From contig NC_015318.1 in assembly GCF_000194135.1 (NCBI RefSeq), positions 1,192,501 through 1,256,500 on the forward strand: a stretch of DNA of 64,000 nt. Reading direction: 5' to 3'. A program made the translations under genes and the position numbers. Shown one piece after another: positions 8,259 through 17,812 of the stretch. Under the pieces are notes generated by a model. It was not told the DNA's origin and did no database searches. It saw only the letters and a program-made list of their open reading frames with translations. How positions within the stretch are numbered: the stretch's first letter is position 1; each line of letters opens with the position of its first letter. This DNA is from Hippea maritima DSM 10411. Lineage in GTDB: Bacteria > Campylobacterota_A > Desulfurellia > Desulfurellales > Hippeaceae.

Positions 8259-9301
8259 TGCATGCTATAACGCTGAAGGACTTAGATTTATCATCGCCCA
8301 TAGAGGCAATTATAAACAAAAACACCATACCACCAAAATTCAAAAACTGCTTGTTTGATAATTACATACCAGATAAAGACTATCCATCTCAAAATCAAGC
8401 AAAAGAACGATTAATTCAATTAGTTCAACAAATAGAAACCTTCAAAAGAAAAACGCCAAAAAATAGACTGTTACGTAAATTTTTAAAAACCAACAAGCCG
8501 CCACACATATATTTAGATGGTGTATTCGGTGTCGGAAAAACCCATTTACTTGCCTCTATAGGCAATTCATATACAGGTCCCAAGGTGTTTCTATCTTTTT
8601 CCGAGCTTATGTATCTAATAGCCTATTTCACGCTCTTGGATGTAGTAAATATGCTCTCTAAATACGATATAGTTCTTTTGGATGAATTTGAAGTTGATGA
8701 CCCCGGCGATGCTATGATGGGTATAAACTTTGTAAGGGAAATAAACAAAACAGACACAATAGTAATAGCTACATCAAACACCCTCCCATCCCAAATAGGA
8801 GCAAGAAAACTAGACTTGTTAACATTTAAAGCAAGAATAGGAACTCTAATAAATTCTTTCGAAACTATAATAATTGACGGCAAAGATTATAGATTCAGGC
8901 AACCCAGTTTAGACTTTAGTATTTTAAACTCCAATCTAAAAGAAGTTTTTGAAAACTACAAACCCAAAAATAAAGCCAAACTCTATGTAAACGCAGAAGA
9001 ACTTATAGATAAGCTAAGGGAAGTACATCCAACACGTTACAGAAACATAGCTTATTCTCTTGATGCTATATTCATAGAAAACCTAAGACCGTTCAGCGAT
9101 GCAGAATTAATGGATGCCCTACGGTTCACATATCTCATAGATATGCTCTATTATGGCAATGTGAATATATTTGCAAGCTCAAATATAAACGATATATGGG
9201 ATTTATTCCATGAAGATTTAAAGGAAGGCAAATTCAAAACAAAGGTAGGCAGATGTCTTTCAAGGCTAACGGAAAAATGTGTATTACTTAAAGCAGGCTA
9301 A
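8255..9301 (+). CDS. zapE: AFG1/ZapE-family P-loop ATPase
   Basis: A 348-residue ATPase with Walker A GVFGVGKTHLLASIGN near residue 92 and Walker B IVLLDEFEVDDPGD near 140, both characteristic of the AFG1/ZapE family (COG1485). In Enterobacteria ZapE associates with the Z ring during division; the mitochondrial relative AFG1 acts in protein quality control. The length is near that of bacterial ZapE. It ends the plus-strand group and its last 14 bp overlap the end of the convergent gph gene. The cellular role here is inferred from the family only. Confidence 0.88.
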   Translation: MMHAITLKDLDLSSPIEAIINKNTIPPKFKNCLFDNYIPDKDYPSQNQAKERLIQLVQQIETFKRKTPKNRLLRKFLKTNKPPHIYLDGVFGVGKTHLLASIGNSYTGPKVFLSFSELMYLIAYFTLLDVVNMLSKYDIVLLDEFEVDDPGDAMMGINFVREINKTDTIVIATSNTLPSQIGARKLDLLTFKARIGTLINSFETIIIDGKDYRFRQPSLDFSILNSNLKEVFENYKPKNKAKLYVNAEELIDKLREVHPTRYRNIAYSLDAIFIENLRPFSDAELMDALRFTYLIDMLYYGNVNIFASSNINDIWDLFHEDLKEGKFKTKVGRCLSRLTEKCVLLKAG

Positions 9302-9929
9302 GCAATTCTAGGGGTTTATTTAAAATAAAATCAACCCTGTATTTTTCCAATATATCTTTATTTCTAAAACCGTAGGCTGCCCAACCTATACTAACCTTTG
9401 CAGATTTTGCAGCCTCTATGTCATTTTCAGAATCACCTACCATAATACCACTATCAAACTTTAGGTTATACTTATCCTTAAGCAATAATATTGGCTGAGG
9501 ATGCGGCTTTCTAAAAGGCAGACTATCTCCGCATATAACATCTTTGAAATAAAAATTGATTTTTAACCCTTCTATTACACGTTTTGTAAATATGAAACTC
9601 TTATTAGTAATAATAAACATATCTGTATTTTTTCTTTTGAGATTCTCTAATACCTCCAAAACACCATCGTACAATATAGTATTATCAAGTAAATGGTCGT
9701 AGTAGTGGGCAAAGAAGAAGTTCATTACACTATCGAATAAATCAACCCTACCCTCTTCTTTTAAGCAATCTTCAACCAACCTCCTAACGCCGTTCCCCAC
9801 AAAGCTATAGATTTTCTCATTTGGAAGAGGCTCTAAAGAAAACTCAATGAGCGCAGCATTTATACTATTTGCAAGATCCAAGCGAGAATCTATGAGAGTA
9901 CCATCAAGGTCAAAAAGAACAAAATCCAT
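9288..9929 (-). CDS. gph: HAD-family hydrolase, phosphoglycolate phosphatase type
   Basis: A 213-residue haloacid dehalogenase-fold phosphatase. Motif I is FDLDGTLIDS at the N-terminus with the nucleophile and acid Asp pair, motif II is the ITNKS region near 100, the motif III Lys lies in FRKPHPQP, and motif IV is MVGDSENDIEAA. A helical cap occupies roughly 15-85, as in Gph. The substrate could equally be another phosphorylated metabolite such as pyrophosphate or a sugar phosphate. The ATG lies only about 10 bases past a strong hairpin and has no ribosome binding site. Confidence 0.85.
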   Translation of the reverse strand: MDFVLFDLDGTLIDSRLDLANSINAALIEFSLEPLPNEKIYSFVGNGVRRLVEDCLKEEGRVDLFDSVMNFFFAHYYDHLLDNTILYDGVLEVLENLKRKNTDMFIITNKSFIFTKRVIEGLKINFYFKDVICGDSLPFRKPHPQPILLLKDKYNLKFDSGIMVGDSENDIEAAKSAKVSIGWAAYGFRNKDILEKYRVDFILNKPLELLSLL

Positions 9930-9955
9930 AAAAATAAAAGGGGGCTAAAGCCCCC
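9930..9955 (-). terminator. Intrinsic terminator of the fab operon
   Basis: On the minus strand GGGGGC-TTTA-GCCCCC is followed by TTTTATTTTTA. The hairpin starts 3 bp after the fabF stop codon, and its T tract runs to the base before the gph ATG. It should end most fab transcripts and so limit gph expression to read-through. Confidence 0.85.
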
Positions 9956-9958
9956 TCT

Positions 9959-11191
9959 TTATACCTTTTTGAAAACAATAACGGCGTTTGTACCCCCGAA
10001 ACCAAAAGAATTTGACATAGCCGTCTTAATTTCTTTTTTGAGTGCTTCATTAGGAGTATAAAATAGATCACACTCATCATCAGGATTATCCAAGTTCATC
10101 GTTGGGGGAACAATACCTTCTTTGAGTGCTAAAACACTAAACACAGCCTCAACACCGCCAGCAGCACCCAACAAATGACCTGTTACGGACTTAGTTGAAC
10201 TTATAGTTAGCTTATAAGCATGTTCGCCAAACACCGTTTTAATGGCCTTTGTTTCGATAATATCGTTAAAGTGAGTAGATGTTCCGTGCGCGTTTATGTA
10301 ATCAATATCCTCAGGGTTTAACTTAGCATCATTCAAGGCCATCCTCATAGCGTATGTTGCACCCTCTCCATTGGGGTCAGGTGCTGTAAAGTGGTAAGCA
10401 TCATCGCTCATGCCAAAGCCTGCGAACTCTGCCAAAATTTCAGCTCCTCTTTTAACAGCATGCTCGTATTCCTCAAGAATCAAAACACCGGCACCTTCCC
10501 CTATGACAAAGCCATCCCTGTCTTTATCGAATGGACGAGAAGCTTTATGGGGTTCATCATTCCTGGTGGAAAGAGCTTTCATATTGGCAAAGCCGCTGAC
10601 AGCCAGAGGTGTTATAGTAGACTCTGTCCCTCCGCATATCATAACATCCGCATCACCGTATGCGATGCAACGAGCAGCTAAACCTATTGAGTGGGTCCCT
10701 GTAGCACATGCCGTAACATCACTAAAATTTGGTCCTTTTGCACCAAATTGCATTGCTATGTTTCCGGCAGCCATGTTTATAACGGCAACAGGAATAAAGA
10801 AGGGCGATACCCCCTTCTGACCCCTCTTAAGATAAGCCTCATTGTACTTTTCAATTGTTTGAAGCCCACCTATGCCACTTCCTACACTTACACCAACTCT
10901 AAATGGGTCTTCTTTGCTCATATCCAAACCAGCGCTTTTAACAGCTTCATCTGTTGCTGCAATGGCATACAAAGAAAACAAGTCAATCTTTTTTACATCC
11001 TTCTTCTCAACATACCTTGTAGGCTCAAACCCTTTAACCTCACCTGCTATCTGCACAGTTAACTCAGAAGCGTCGAAGCGTGTTATCTTATCTATGCCGC
11101 TTACACCCTTGCAGGCATTTTCAAAACTTTCCTTAGCATTCAAACCAACGGGTGTTATAGCTCCAACACCTGTTACAACAACCCTTCGCAT
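9959..11191 (-). CDS. fabF: 3-oxoacyl-ACP synthase II
   Basis: FabF condenses malonyl-ACP with acyl-ACP in fatty acid chain elongation. The 410-residue product has the thiolase-fold active site with the nucleophilic Cys in [12 protein letters not shown] (near 163) and the two catalytic His residues in [11 protein letters not shown] (near 302) and [12 protein letters not shown] (near 339). The GFGGTNA signature sits close to the C-terminus. It is the last gene of the fab operon, 9 bp after acpP, and a strong terminator follows. Confidence 0.97.
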   Translation of the reverse strand: MRRVVVTGVGAITPVGLNAKESFENACKGVSGIDKITRFDASELTVQIAGEVKGFEPTRYVEKKDVKKIDLFSLYAIAATDEAVKSAGLDMSKEDPFRVGVSVGSGIGGLQTIEKYNEAYLKRGQKGVSPFFIPVAVINMAAGNIAMQFGAKGPNFSDVTACATGTHSIGLAARCIAYGDADVMICGGTESTITPLAVSGFANMKALSTRNDEPHKASRPFDKDRDGFVIGEGAGVLILEEYEHAVKRGAEILAEFAGFGMSDDAYHFTAPDPNGEGATYAMRMALNDAKLNPEDIDYINAHGTSTHFNDIIETKAIKTVFGEHAYKLTISSTKSVTGHLLGAAGGVEAVFSVLALKEGIVPPTMNLDNPDDECDLFYTPNEALKKEIKTAMSNSFGFGGTNAVIVFKKV

Positions 11192-11200
11192 AGCTCTCTC

Positions 11201-11437
11201 TTATTTATTTAAATGGGATTCAACATAATCGATAGCATCCTGTACAGTAACGATTTTTTGGGCATCAGAATCCGGAATGTCTATGCCGAACTTCTCCTCC
11301 ATAGCCATAACAAGTTCAACTGTATCCAAGGAATCTGCACCCAAATCCTCGATAAATTTAGCCTCAGGCTTTACCTCATCTTCATCCACACCCAACTGCT
11401 CAACTACAATCTTTTTTACTTCCTCTGCTACGTTCAT
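11201..11437 (-). CDS. acpP: Acyl carrier protein
   Basis: A 78-residue acidic carrier protein. The phosphopantetheine attachment Ser is in the invariant motif [18 protein letters not shown] near residue 36. AcpP shuttles acyl chains between the Fab enzymes encoded around it. A GGGGGT-type ribosome binding site precedes the ATG. It sits between fabG and fabF, its normal place in bacterial fab clusters. Confidence 0.98.
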   Translation of the reverse strand: MNVAEEVKKIVVEQLGVDEDEVKPEAKFIEDLGADSLDTVELVMAMEEKFGIDIPDSDAQKIVTVQDAIDYVESHLNK

Positions 11438-11460
11438 CTTACAAACCCCCTCTTTTATTT

Positions 11461-12204
11461 TTAGATATATAATCCGCCACTTATATTGATAACTTCACCC
11501 GTTATATACGAAGATTCCTCACTCAACAAAAACTCAACCAAATTGGCCACATCCTCTACGCTACCCAAACGGCCAAGCGCAATATTATCCATTAAAGCTT
11601 TTTTCTGTTCTTCACTCAAAGCAGCTGTCATATCTGTTTCTATGTAACCTGGAGCAACAGCATTAACCCTTATATTGCGCCCTCCAAGTTCTTTAGCTAA
11701 AGATTTTGTTAAACCAATCAAACCTGCCTTGCTCGCAGCATAATTAGATTGCCCTGCATTTCCCATAAGACCTATAATGCTTGAGATATTGACTATCACA
11801 CCAAACCTTTTTTTTATCATATATTTAGATACATGCTTTATGCAGTTTATAGCACCTTTAAGATTGACATCTATAACACTATCTATATCCTCTTTATTCA
11901 TTCTCATTATAAGATTGTCTTTTGTGATACCTGCATTATTTATCAAATAGTCAATGCTTCCATATTTATTTGCTATTCGTTTTATTGCCTCGCCTGCACC
12001 ATCAAAATCAGCTACATTAAAACCTATAGCCTCGCATTTGCCACCCTTTGAGGTGATCTTATCGCACAATTTCAGGGCTTTATCCTTACTTGAGGAGTAA
12101 TTAATAATAACCGTTAAACCCCTCATTGCAAGTTGATATGCTATTTGTGCTCCTATGCCCCTGCTTGCCCCAGTTACTAAAGCTACACTACCCTTAAACA
12201 TCAT
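11461..12204 (-). CDS. fabG: 3-oxoacyl-ACP reductase
   Basis: A 247-residue short-chain dehydrogenase that reduces 3-oxoacyl-ACP with NADPH. The cofactor motif is [12 protein letters not shown] (near 12-23), the NAG motif is LINNAG, and the catalytic Ser, Tyr and Lys are in NISSIIG and SNYAASKAG near residues 142-159. The start overlaps the end of fabD by 4 bp. Position and length are typical for FabG rather than a generic dehydrogenase. Confidence 0.96.
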   Translation of the reverse strand: MMFKGSVALVTGASRGIGAQIAYQLAMRGLTVIINYSSSKDKALKLCDKITSKGGKCEAIGFNVADFDGAGEAIKRIANKYGSIDYLINNAGITKDNLIMRMNKEDIDSVIDVNLKGAINCIKHVSKYMIKKRFGVIVNISSIIGLMGNAGQSNYAASKAGLIGLTKSLAKELGGRNIRVNAVAPGYIETDMTAALSEEQKKALMDNIALGRLGSVEDVANLVEFLLSEESSYITGEVINISGGLYI

Positions 12205-13142
12205 ACCTTATCCTTATAGCCATTATAACTTTTTAAGTCAACCACATAATTTATATTACCCTTGCGCATTTGTCTTTTTAGCATAGAAGAAAGCACGTTT
12301 TTAGGTCCGAACTCTACAAATTCATCACACCCAAACTCTATAGCCTTTTGAACATTGTCTGTCCATCTCACAGGGTCTGTTATCTGGCTTATTAAGTAAT
12401 CCCTTATTCTTGCACTCTCGCCGATAATTTCCGATTTTGTATTTTCTACAACTGGCCTTTGCGGCTTCCTAAACTCTATTTTCTCTAGAACCTTAGCCAT
12501 TTTATCCTTAACGGGCTCCATCAAAGCGCAATGGAATGGGGCAGATACGTTCAATGGTATTACTTTACCCAAACCTCTTTCACTTGCAAGCTGCGACACC
12601 TTTTCCACGCCCTCTTTGTAGCCCGACACTATAACCTGGTTTTTAGCATTGTAATTGGCTATTTGACAGTAGCCATTCTCAAAGTTTTTAGCAACACCCA
12701 AACAAAGTTTCTCTATTTCTTCATGTTTGTCGGTTATTATAGCAGCCATAGCCCCAACACCCTCAGGCACAGCCTCTTGCATAAACTCACCCCGCTTATG
12801 AACAGCATAGACGGCATCCTCAAAATCTAATGCATCTGCCGCAACTAAAGCCGAATACTCACCCAGAGAGTGCCCCGCAGCCACATCAAAATCAAAATCC
12901 GTCTCACTTTTTACAAGATCATAAATAGCCAATGAAACCGTTAAAATGGCAGGCTGAGCAAAAGCCGTAAGCGTTAGTTTATCTTCTGGGCCTTCAAACA
13001 TTAAAGATTTCAAATCAAAACCCAATGCCTTATTTGCCCTATTAAAAGTTTGTTTTACTATATCAAAGTTGTCGTATAAATCCTTACCCATTCCAACAAA
13101 CTGAGAACCCTGCCCTGTAAACATTAAAAATCTCATTTTCAA
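12201..13142 (-). CDS. fabD: Malonyl-CoA:ACP transacylase
   Basis: FabD moves malonyl from CoA to ACP. The 313-residue protein starts near FTGQGSQFVGMG, has the catalytic Ser in AAGHSLGEYSAL (near 92), and the partner His in SAPFHCALM (near 200). It overlaps fabK upstream and fabG downstream by 4 bp each, consistent with coupled translation. Initiation could be at the first ATG or at the second ATG two codons later. Confidence 0.96.
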   Translation of the reverse strand: MKMRFLMFTGQGSQFVGMGKDLYDNFDIVKQTFNRANKALGFDLKSLMFEGPEDKLTLTAFAQPAILTVSLAIYDLVKSETDFDFDVAAGHSLGEYSALVAADALDFEDAVYAVHKRGEFMQEAVPEGVGAMAAIITDKHEEIEKLCLGVAKNFENGYCQIANYNAKNQVIVSGYKEGVEKVSQLASERGLGKVIPLNVSAPFHCALMEPVKDKMAKVLEKIEFRKPQRPVVENTKSEIIGESARIRDYLISQITDPVRWTDNVQKAIEFGCDEFVEFGPKNVLSSMLKRQMRKGNINYVVDLKSYNGYKDKV

Positions 13143-14086
13143 GCTCCCAAAAGCTCATTTATATTAGCAACAACGTTTTTAGCCTCATCTACAATCTCTT
13201 TTATTATCTCATTAACAGGCTTAATATCTGAAATTAAACCAGAAATCTGACCAGCCATAACACTTCCGTTTTTCACATCACCCTCTCTTGCTGCAAGCCT
13301 CAATCTACCTTCACCGAATTTTTCAAGTTCCTCAGGTGTAGCTCCATTGCCTTCTAATTTTAAAAACTCCCTTGCAAGTTTATTTTTAATGATCCTAACC
13401 GGATGGCCTGTCGCCCTTCCGGTAATAACCGTATCTCTATCCTTAGCTTTAACAACAACCTCTTTATAAGCCTCAGAAATTGTACACTCAACTGAAGCAA
13501 CAAAACGGGTACCCATCTGTACACCTTTAGCACCCAATGCTAGAGCAGCAACAAATCCCCTGCCATCGGCTATTCCACCTGCAGCTATAACGGGAATCTT
13601 CACAGCATCCACAACCTGAGGCACAAGAGCCATTGTTGTGAGTTCGCCTATATGACCGCCAGATTCCATGCCCTCTGCTATAACAGCATCCGCCCCGGTA
13701 TCTTCCATCCTTTTTGCCAGTGCAACACTTGCTACAACCGGTATAACTTTAGCACCTATAGACTTGAACCTATCCATATATTTGCCCGGGCTGCCAGCGC
13801 CCGTTGTTATAACCTTTACTTCATGCCTAACAACAACATCAACAACATCATCTACATAAGGTGAAAGCAGCATTATGTTAACGCCAAAAGGCTTCTCTGT
13901 AAGCTCTTTTGCCTTAATTATCTCATTTTCTACCCAATCTGCAGGCGCATTACCTGCAGCTATAATACCCAAACCGCCAGCTTCAGAAACAGCAGCAGCT
14001 AATACTGCGTCACTGACCCATGCCATACCACCTTGGATTATCGGATACTCTATACCTAATAGATCACAAATCTCTGTCCTAAACAT
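13139..14086 (-). CDS. fabK: Enoyl-ACP reductase II (FMN-dependent)
   Basis: A 315-residue nitronate monooxygenase-like TIM-barrel flavoprotein. Motifs include YPIIQGGMAWVSD at the N-terminus, AEGMESGGHIGE near 138, and the phosphate-binding PVIAAGGIADGRGF near 170. Placement between fabH and fabD points to FabK, the FMN-dependent enoyl-ACP reductase used by some bacteria instead of FabI, rather than to a nitronate monooxygenase. No fabI is seen in this cluster. It overlaps fabD by 4 bp. Confidence 0.92.
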   Translation of the reverse strand: MFRTEICDLLGIEYPIIQGGMAWVSDAVLAAAVSEAGGLGIIAAGNAPADWVENEIIKAKELTEKPFGVNIMLLSPYVDDVVDVVVRHEVKVITTGAGSPGKYMDRFKSIGAKVIPVVASVALAKRMEDTGADAVIAEGMESGGHIGELTTMALVPQVVDAVKIPVIAAGGIADGRGFVAALALGAKGVQMGTRFVASVECTISEAYKEVVVKAKDRDTVITGRATGHPVRIIKNKLAREFLKLEGNGATPEELEKFGEGRLRLAAREGDVKNGSVMAGQISGLISDIKPVNEIIKEIVDEAKNVVANINELLGA

Positions 14087-14089
14087 CTA

Positions 14090-15070
14090 TCACCACCTTA
14101 CAACACCTGCAGCCCAGGTTAAACTTGCGCCAAAACTATTTAACAAAATCACATCCCCTTCCTTTATCCTGCCGCTCTTGTAAGCCCAATCCAATGCAAG
14201 AGGAATAGATGCAGCTGATGTATTGGCATGCTTGTCTATGGTCACTATAACCCTATCTTCATCTATACCTGCCCTCTTTGCCACACTTTCTATAATCCTC
14301 TTATTGGCTTGATGAGAAACCATAAGATCAACATCATTAAAATCCATATTGACCAAATCCAAAGCTTCTTTGCTTACACTTGCTATACTTCTCACAGCCA
14401 TTTTAAAGGTTTCATTACCTTTCATCTTTATGTAAATTTCTCTGCCTTCAATAACCTCTTCTGAGCATGGTTTAGCACTACCTGGAGCAGGAACCCTCAT
14501 AAGATCAGTATATCTACCGTCTGAATGCATAACCATACTTATTATACCTTTATTCTCATCCTCTACAGCCTCAAGGAGAACACACGCCGCCCCATCCCCG
14601 AATAAAACACACGTGGTTCTATCAGTCCAATCTACAATTTTACTTAAAACTTCAGAACCTATCACAAGGGCATTTTTTACCATACCGGCTTTTATGTATG
14701 CATTAGCCACAGATAAGGCATACATAAAACCGCTACAGGCAGCATTTATGTCAAAACCAAAAGCATTATAAGCTCCAAGTTTTTCCTGAACAAACAGAGC
14801 GGTTGCAGGTAAAGGTTGGTCCGGCGTTACAGTGGCAACCACTATAAGCTCAATATCGGACGGAGACAGATCACTGCCCTTTAAGGCATCTAAAGCAGCT
14901 TTATAGGCAAGATCTGATGTAGATTCACCATCTTCAACAATATGTCTTATTTTTATACCTGTTCTCTGTGTTATCCACTCATCAGAGGTATCGACCATTT
15001 TTTCCAAGTCAAAGTTTGTCAAAATTTTCTTGGGTAGATAAGCCCCTGTAGAGATAATCTTTGCATTCAT
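14090..15070 (-). CDS. fabH: 3-oxoacyl-ACP synthase III
   Basis: FabH starts fatty acid synthesis by condensing acetyl-CoA with malonyl-ACP. The 326-residue product has the catalytic Cys in DINAACSGFMYAL near 113, the His in SHQANKRIIE near 252, and the Asn in DKHANTSAASIPLAL near 283. The start overlaps the plsX end by 4 bp. Its length and motifs are fully typical. Confidence 0.97.
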   Translation of the reverse strand: MNAKIISTGAYLPKKILTNFDLEKMVDTSDEWITQRTGIKIRHIVEDGESTSDLAYKAALDALKGSDLSPSDIELIVVATVTPDQPLPATALFVQEKLGAYNAFGFDINAACSGFMYALSVANAYIKAGMVKNALVIGSEVLSKIVDWTDRTTCVLFGDGAACVLLEAVEDENKGIISMVMHSDGRYTDLMRVPAPGSAKPCSEEVIEGREIYIKMKGNETFKMAVRSIASVSKEALDLVNMDFNDVDLMVSHQANKRIIESVAKRAGIDEDRVIVTIDKHANTSAASIPLALDWAYKSGRIKEGDVILLNSFGASLTWAAGVVRW

Positions 15071-16098
15071 GTCCTCACAGCCCCCTTTAATTCCTTAAGA
15101 ACAAAGCAACCCTCCATAGCTGACTCTATTTTGTCGTTCACCTTCTCCTTCGAAAATTTTACAGCCTTCAAAATAGCATTCTTTATGGCTACGCCGTTGC
15201 TTCTACCATGGCTTATAATGCATGAACCCCTAACCCCCAAAAGAGGAGCGCCGCCAAACGACGAATAATCTGTCTTACTTTTTAAAACCCTAAATGCTGG
15301 CTTTGCTAAAAGAAAGCCTATTTTATACCAAAAACTCCTTTTTATTTCCTCTTTTAGAAACTCTATAATTAGATCCGGAATGGATTCACTAACCTTCAAA
15401 ACAACATTTCCCACAAACCCGTCGCATACAACTACATCTGCTCTACCCTTGTATATTTCATCACCCTCTATGTTACCTATAAAATTTAATCTACTCTTAG
15501 AAAGTAAATCGTAACTGGACAACGTGAGCTGATTACCCTTTCCTGGCTCTGAGCCATTGCTTAAAACTGCAACGCGGGGGTTATCTATACCAGCAACATG
15601 TTTTGCATACACATACCCCATAATGGAAAACTCAAGAAGATGTTGAGGTTTACAGTCAACATTAGCCCCTACATCAAGCATCAGCATCTGACCCTCAAGA
15701 GTAGGCAAAAGCGTAGCTATGGCAGGCCGGGAAACACCTTTAATTCTACCCAAGGTAAACATAGCCAATGCCATAGCTGCACCTGAATTGCCGGCTGTCA
15801 TAAATGCGTCGGCCTTACCCTCTTTTACAAGATTAATGCCTACAGCCATAGAAGAGTTTTTTAACCTTAGAGCCTGAGAGGGTTTATCAGACATTCGCAC
15901 AACTTGAGGAGCATCTACAATATTGATTCTCTTTCTAAAACTATCCTCAAACCCCTTAATAAAACCCTTTAACTCCCCCTCTTTGCCCACAAGATATACA
16001 AAAAGATCGCTATTTTCCCTTAGTGCAAACTCAATACCCTTTATGACTTCCTGCGGAGCATGATCCCCGCCGTATGCATCGACGGCAACAGATATCAT
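15067..16098 (-). CDS. plsX: Phosphate acyltransferase PlsX
   Basis: PlsX converts acyl-ACP to acyl-phosphate for glycerolipid synthesis by the PlsY route. The 343-residue sequence begins with VAVDAYGGDHAP, has TAGNSGAAMALAMFTLGRIK near 101-120, and ends with the conserved GGAPLLGVRG and SHGRSN motifs. Its ATG directly abuts the rpmF stop codon. The rpmF-plsX-fabH order is a widely conserved arrangement linking ribosome and membrane synthesis. Confidence 0.97.
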   Translation of the reverse strand: MISVAVDAYGGDHAPQEVIKGIEFALRENSDLFVYLVGKEGELKGFIKGFEDSFRKRINIVDAPQVVRMSDKPSQALRLKNSSMAVGINLVKEGKADAFMTAGNSGAAMALAMFTLGRIKGVSRPAIATLLPTLEGQMLMLDVGANVDCKPQHLLEFSIMGYVYAKHVAGIDNPRVAVLSNGSEPGKGNQLTLSSYDLLSKSRLNFIGNIEGDEIYKGRADVVVCDGFVGNVVLKVSESIPDLIIEFLKEEIKRSFWYKIGFLLAKPAFRVLKSKTDYSSFGGAPLLGVRGSCIISHGRSNGVAIKNAILKAVKFSKEKVNDKIESAMEGCFVLKELKGAVRT

Positions 16099-16278
16099 TT
16101 ACTCCTCAGGTGTTAAAACTTCTCTATCTCCATAATAGCCACAAGATGGGCATACCCTGTGTGGGAGTTTATACTCACCGCAGTTTGGACATTTTGTCAA
16201 AGGAACATTTTTTAATTTCTTGTGTGTTGCCCTCTTTGCAGCCCTTGAATGACTTGACTTTCTCTTTGGCTGAGCCAT
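16099..16278 (-). CDS. rpmF: 50S ribosomal protein L32
   Basis: A 59-residue protein found by reading the gap between ndk and plsX. It starts MAQPKRKSSHSRAAKRATHK, and the C-terminal half carries four cysteines as CPNC and CPSC, forming the L32 zinc ribbon. A GGAGAG ribosome binding site precedes the ATG. The stop codon touches the plsX start codon, the classical rpmF-plsX pairing. Confidence 0.96.
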   Translation of the reverse strand: MAQPKRKSSHSRAAKRATHKKLKNVPLTKCPNCGEYKLPHRVCPSCGYYGDREVLTPEE

Positions 16279-16293
16279 TTTCTCTCTCCTTTC

Positions 16294-16710
16294 CTACACA
16301 AGTTCTAATTCATTGAAAAAGAATTTTATCTCATAGTTTGCAGATTCTTCAGAGTCAGAACCGTGAACAGCATTCCTTTCAATGTTTGAGCCGTAAAGTT
16401 TTCTAATTGTACCTTCTTCCGCCTCTTCTGGGTTTGTTGCTCCCATTAGTTTTCTGTAATCTGCTATTGCATTTTCCTTCTCCAAAACCATAACGACAAT
16501 AGGACCCTCAGACATAAAATCCGTTAGAGAATCATAAAAAGGCCTATCTTTGTGGACTATGTAAAACTTTTTGGCCTGCTTTTTAGTTAAATGGATTTTT
16601 TTCATTCCTATGATGTTAAAACCATTTTCCTCGAGCATAGATATAACCTTGCCTGCATTTTTAGCTGCTACGCAGTCTGGCTTAATGATAGATAAAGTCC
16701 TCTCAACCAC
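16294..16710 (-). CDS. ndk: Nucleoside diphosphate kinase
   Basis: Ndk balances nucleoside triphosphate pools by a phospho-His ping-pong mechanism. The 138-residue product starts [15 protein letters not shown], and the active-site His is in [12 protein letters not shown] near residue 117. The length is typical. It overlaps the preceding zinc-ribbon gene by 8 bp and precedes rpmF. Confidence 0.97.
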   Translation of the reverse strand: MVERTLSIIKPDCVAAKNAGKVISMLEENGFNIIGMKKIHLTKKQAKKFYIVHKDRPFYDSLTDFMSEGPIVVMVLEKENAIADYRKLMGATNPEEAEEGTIRKLYGSNIERNAVHGSDSEESANYEIKFFFNELELV

Positions 16711-16978
16711 TCTTTGCCTCCTTGCTTTGTGTAGTTTTTGTATTATTAGTCTTGCTATTGCTGACAGTAGAACTTGAAGAACTTGCCAAATTTGAGCTTT
16801 TATAATCTGTTACATACCAACCTGAACCTTTAAGTTCGAAGGATGTTTGAGATACGAGTTTTTTTATTCCACCTTCTTTACCGCAATTTGGACAAACATC
16901 GGGTGCTGGATCTGTAAACTTTTGCAAAAGTTGAAACCTATGCGAACAAAACTTACACTCATACTCATATATAGGCAT
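16703..16978 (-). CDS. FmdB-family putative regulatory zinc-ribbon protein
   Basis: A 91-residue protein with the FmdB/CxxC zinc ribbon: [15 protein letters not shown] and CPNCGKEGG supply the four cysteines in the first 40 residues. The tail after about residue 60 is low-complexity Ser/Thr/Asn/Lys. The biochemical role of the family is not settled. It lies 6 bp after the DUF167 gene and overlaps ndk. Confidence 0.88.
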   Translation of the reverse strand: MPIYEYECKFCSHRFQLLQKFTDPAPDVCPNCGKEGGIKKLVSQTSFELKGSGWYVTDYKSSNLASSSSSTVSNSKTNNTKTTQSKEAKSG

Positions 16979-16984
16979 TTTCGT

Positions 16985-17239
16985 CTATCCTCCTAATCTT
17001 AAGAGTATCTCATCATCGTCTAAGCAATCTATTCTCACAAGCTTACTTCTCGATTTCTCACCTTTCACGATCTCTATACAGCTTTTTGCAACCTTAAGCC
17101 TTTTTGCTAATTTATCAACCACAGCCTTATTAGCCTTGCCTTCAACAGGTTTTTCCTTAATTTTTAAGGTTAATACCCCTTTATCAAAATCGAACTGCTC
17201 GACCTTAGAGTTGGGTTTAACCTTGACCTCTAAAATCAC
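16985..17239 (-). CDS. DUF167 (YggU) family protein
   Basis: An 84-residue protein with the family core VKVKPNSKVEQF at the start, PVEGKANKAVVDKLAKRLKV near 32-51, and IVKGEKSRSKLVRI near 58-71. It is normal in length. The function is not known; relatives are small alpha/beta proteins. It is the first gene of the operon leading into ndk, rpmF and the fab genes, behind a good sigma-70 promoter. Confidence 0.9.
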   Translation of the reverse strand: MILEVKVKPNSKVEQFDFDKGVLTLKIKEKPVEGKANKAVVDKLAKRLKVAKSCIEIVKGEKSRSKLVRIDCLDDDEILLRLGG

Positions 17240-17264
17240 TCCTCCCCCTCCAAAAAGCCTAAAA

Positions 17265-17294
17265 AAATTAGCACAATAGACCCCACAAAGTCAA
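17265..17294 (-). promoter_or_regulatory. Sigma-70 type promoter of the DUF167-ndk-rpmF-plsX-fab operon
   Basis: On the minus strand TTGACT and TAATTT are separated by 18 bp. It lies about 26 bp upstream of the first gene of the operon and is the only good promoter seen in this gap for the minus strand. Confidence 0.5.
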
Positions 17295-17315
17295 CTTTTT
17301 AAACCAAAATATAAT

Positions 17316-17344
17316 TTGACCTTTTATTTTTTATTAGCAATAAT
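17316..17344 (+). promoter_or_regulatory. Sigma-70 type promoter of the interrupted Cache/HD-GYP gene
   Basis: TTGACC and AATAAT are separated by 17 bp, each matching the consensus at five of six positions. The predicted start site coincides with the ATG at 17351, so the message would be leaderless; no ribosome binding site is present. Confidence 0.5.
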
Positions 17345-17350
17345 TACAAT

Positions 17351-17767
17351 ATGAGTCCCAAAATTACCGAAAAAACTTACATAAGGGCTGTATATACAGT
17401 GCTCTTTTTAGTATTCATAATAATGAGCGGTGCGTTCCACTACATTGAAAGATATCAAAAAGATGCCATATACAACTTCGTTTATAATTATGAACTAAAC
17501 AGACAGAAGAAGGAAATTAAGCTTGAAACCTATGCAGCTATATCTTTTATAGATAGTTATACAAAATCAACAATAAAAAGCACCTTCAGGAATTTAGCCT
17601 ACGAGGCCCATCTGGAGAAAATAAGACTCAACCCACACACAAAAAACTTGATTAACTCCCTAAAATTAGACACAAATAAAAAAAGCGCACGGTTTGTTTT
17701 ATTCTATGATAATGGTACATCAAGCGTGGATTTTTTAAACCTAAACAGGTGTAAACCCTACTCATAA
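17351..17767 (+). CDS. N-terminal fragment of a Cache/HD-GYP membrane protein (ends at in-frame TAA)
   Basis: This 138-residue segment has a membrane helix near residues 14-32 and then the first part of an extracytoplasmic sensor region. It ends at TAA (17765-17767). The reading frame stays open on both sides of that codon and continues in the same frame to 19648, so this is the front part of one 765-codon gene. The interruption falls inside the sensor domain. It could be a nonsense mutation, a sequencing error or a site of readthrough. On its own this piece would be a membrane-anchored fragment with no output domain. Confidence 0.75.
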   Translation: MSPKITEKTYIRAVYTVLFLVFIIMSGAFHYIERYQKDAIYNFVYNYELNRQKKEIKLETYAAISFIDSYTKSTIKSTFRNLAYEAHLEKIRLNPHTKNLINSLKLDTNKKSARFVLFYDNGTSSVDFLNLNRCKPYS

Positions 17768-17812
17768 AACCTAAATCTATCATTCAATGATATTCGATTA
17801 TATACATGCTCT

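Noticed and set aside
10410-10820. Plus-strand open frames opposite fabF and fabK
   Set aside because: They lie opposite clearly conserved enzymes, with no ribosome binding sites and no recognisable protein features.
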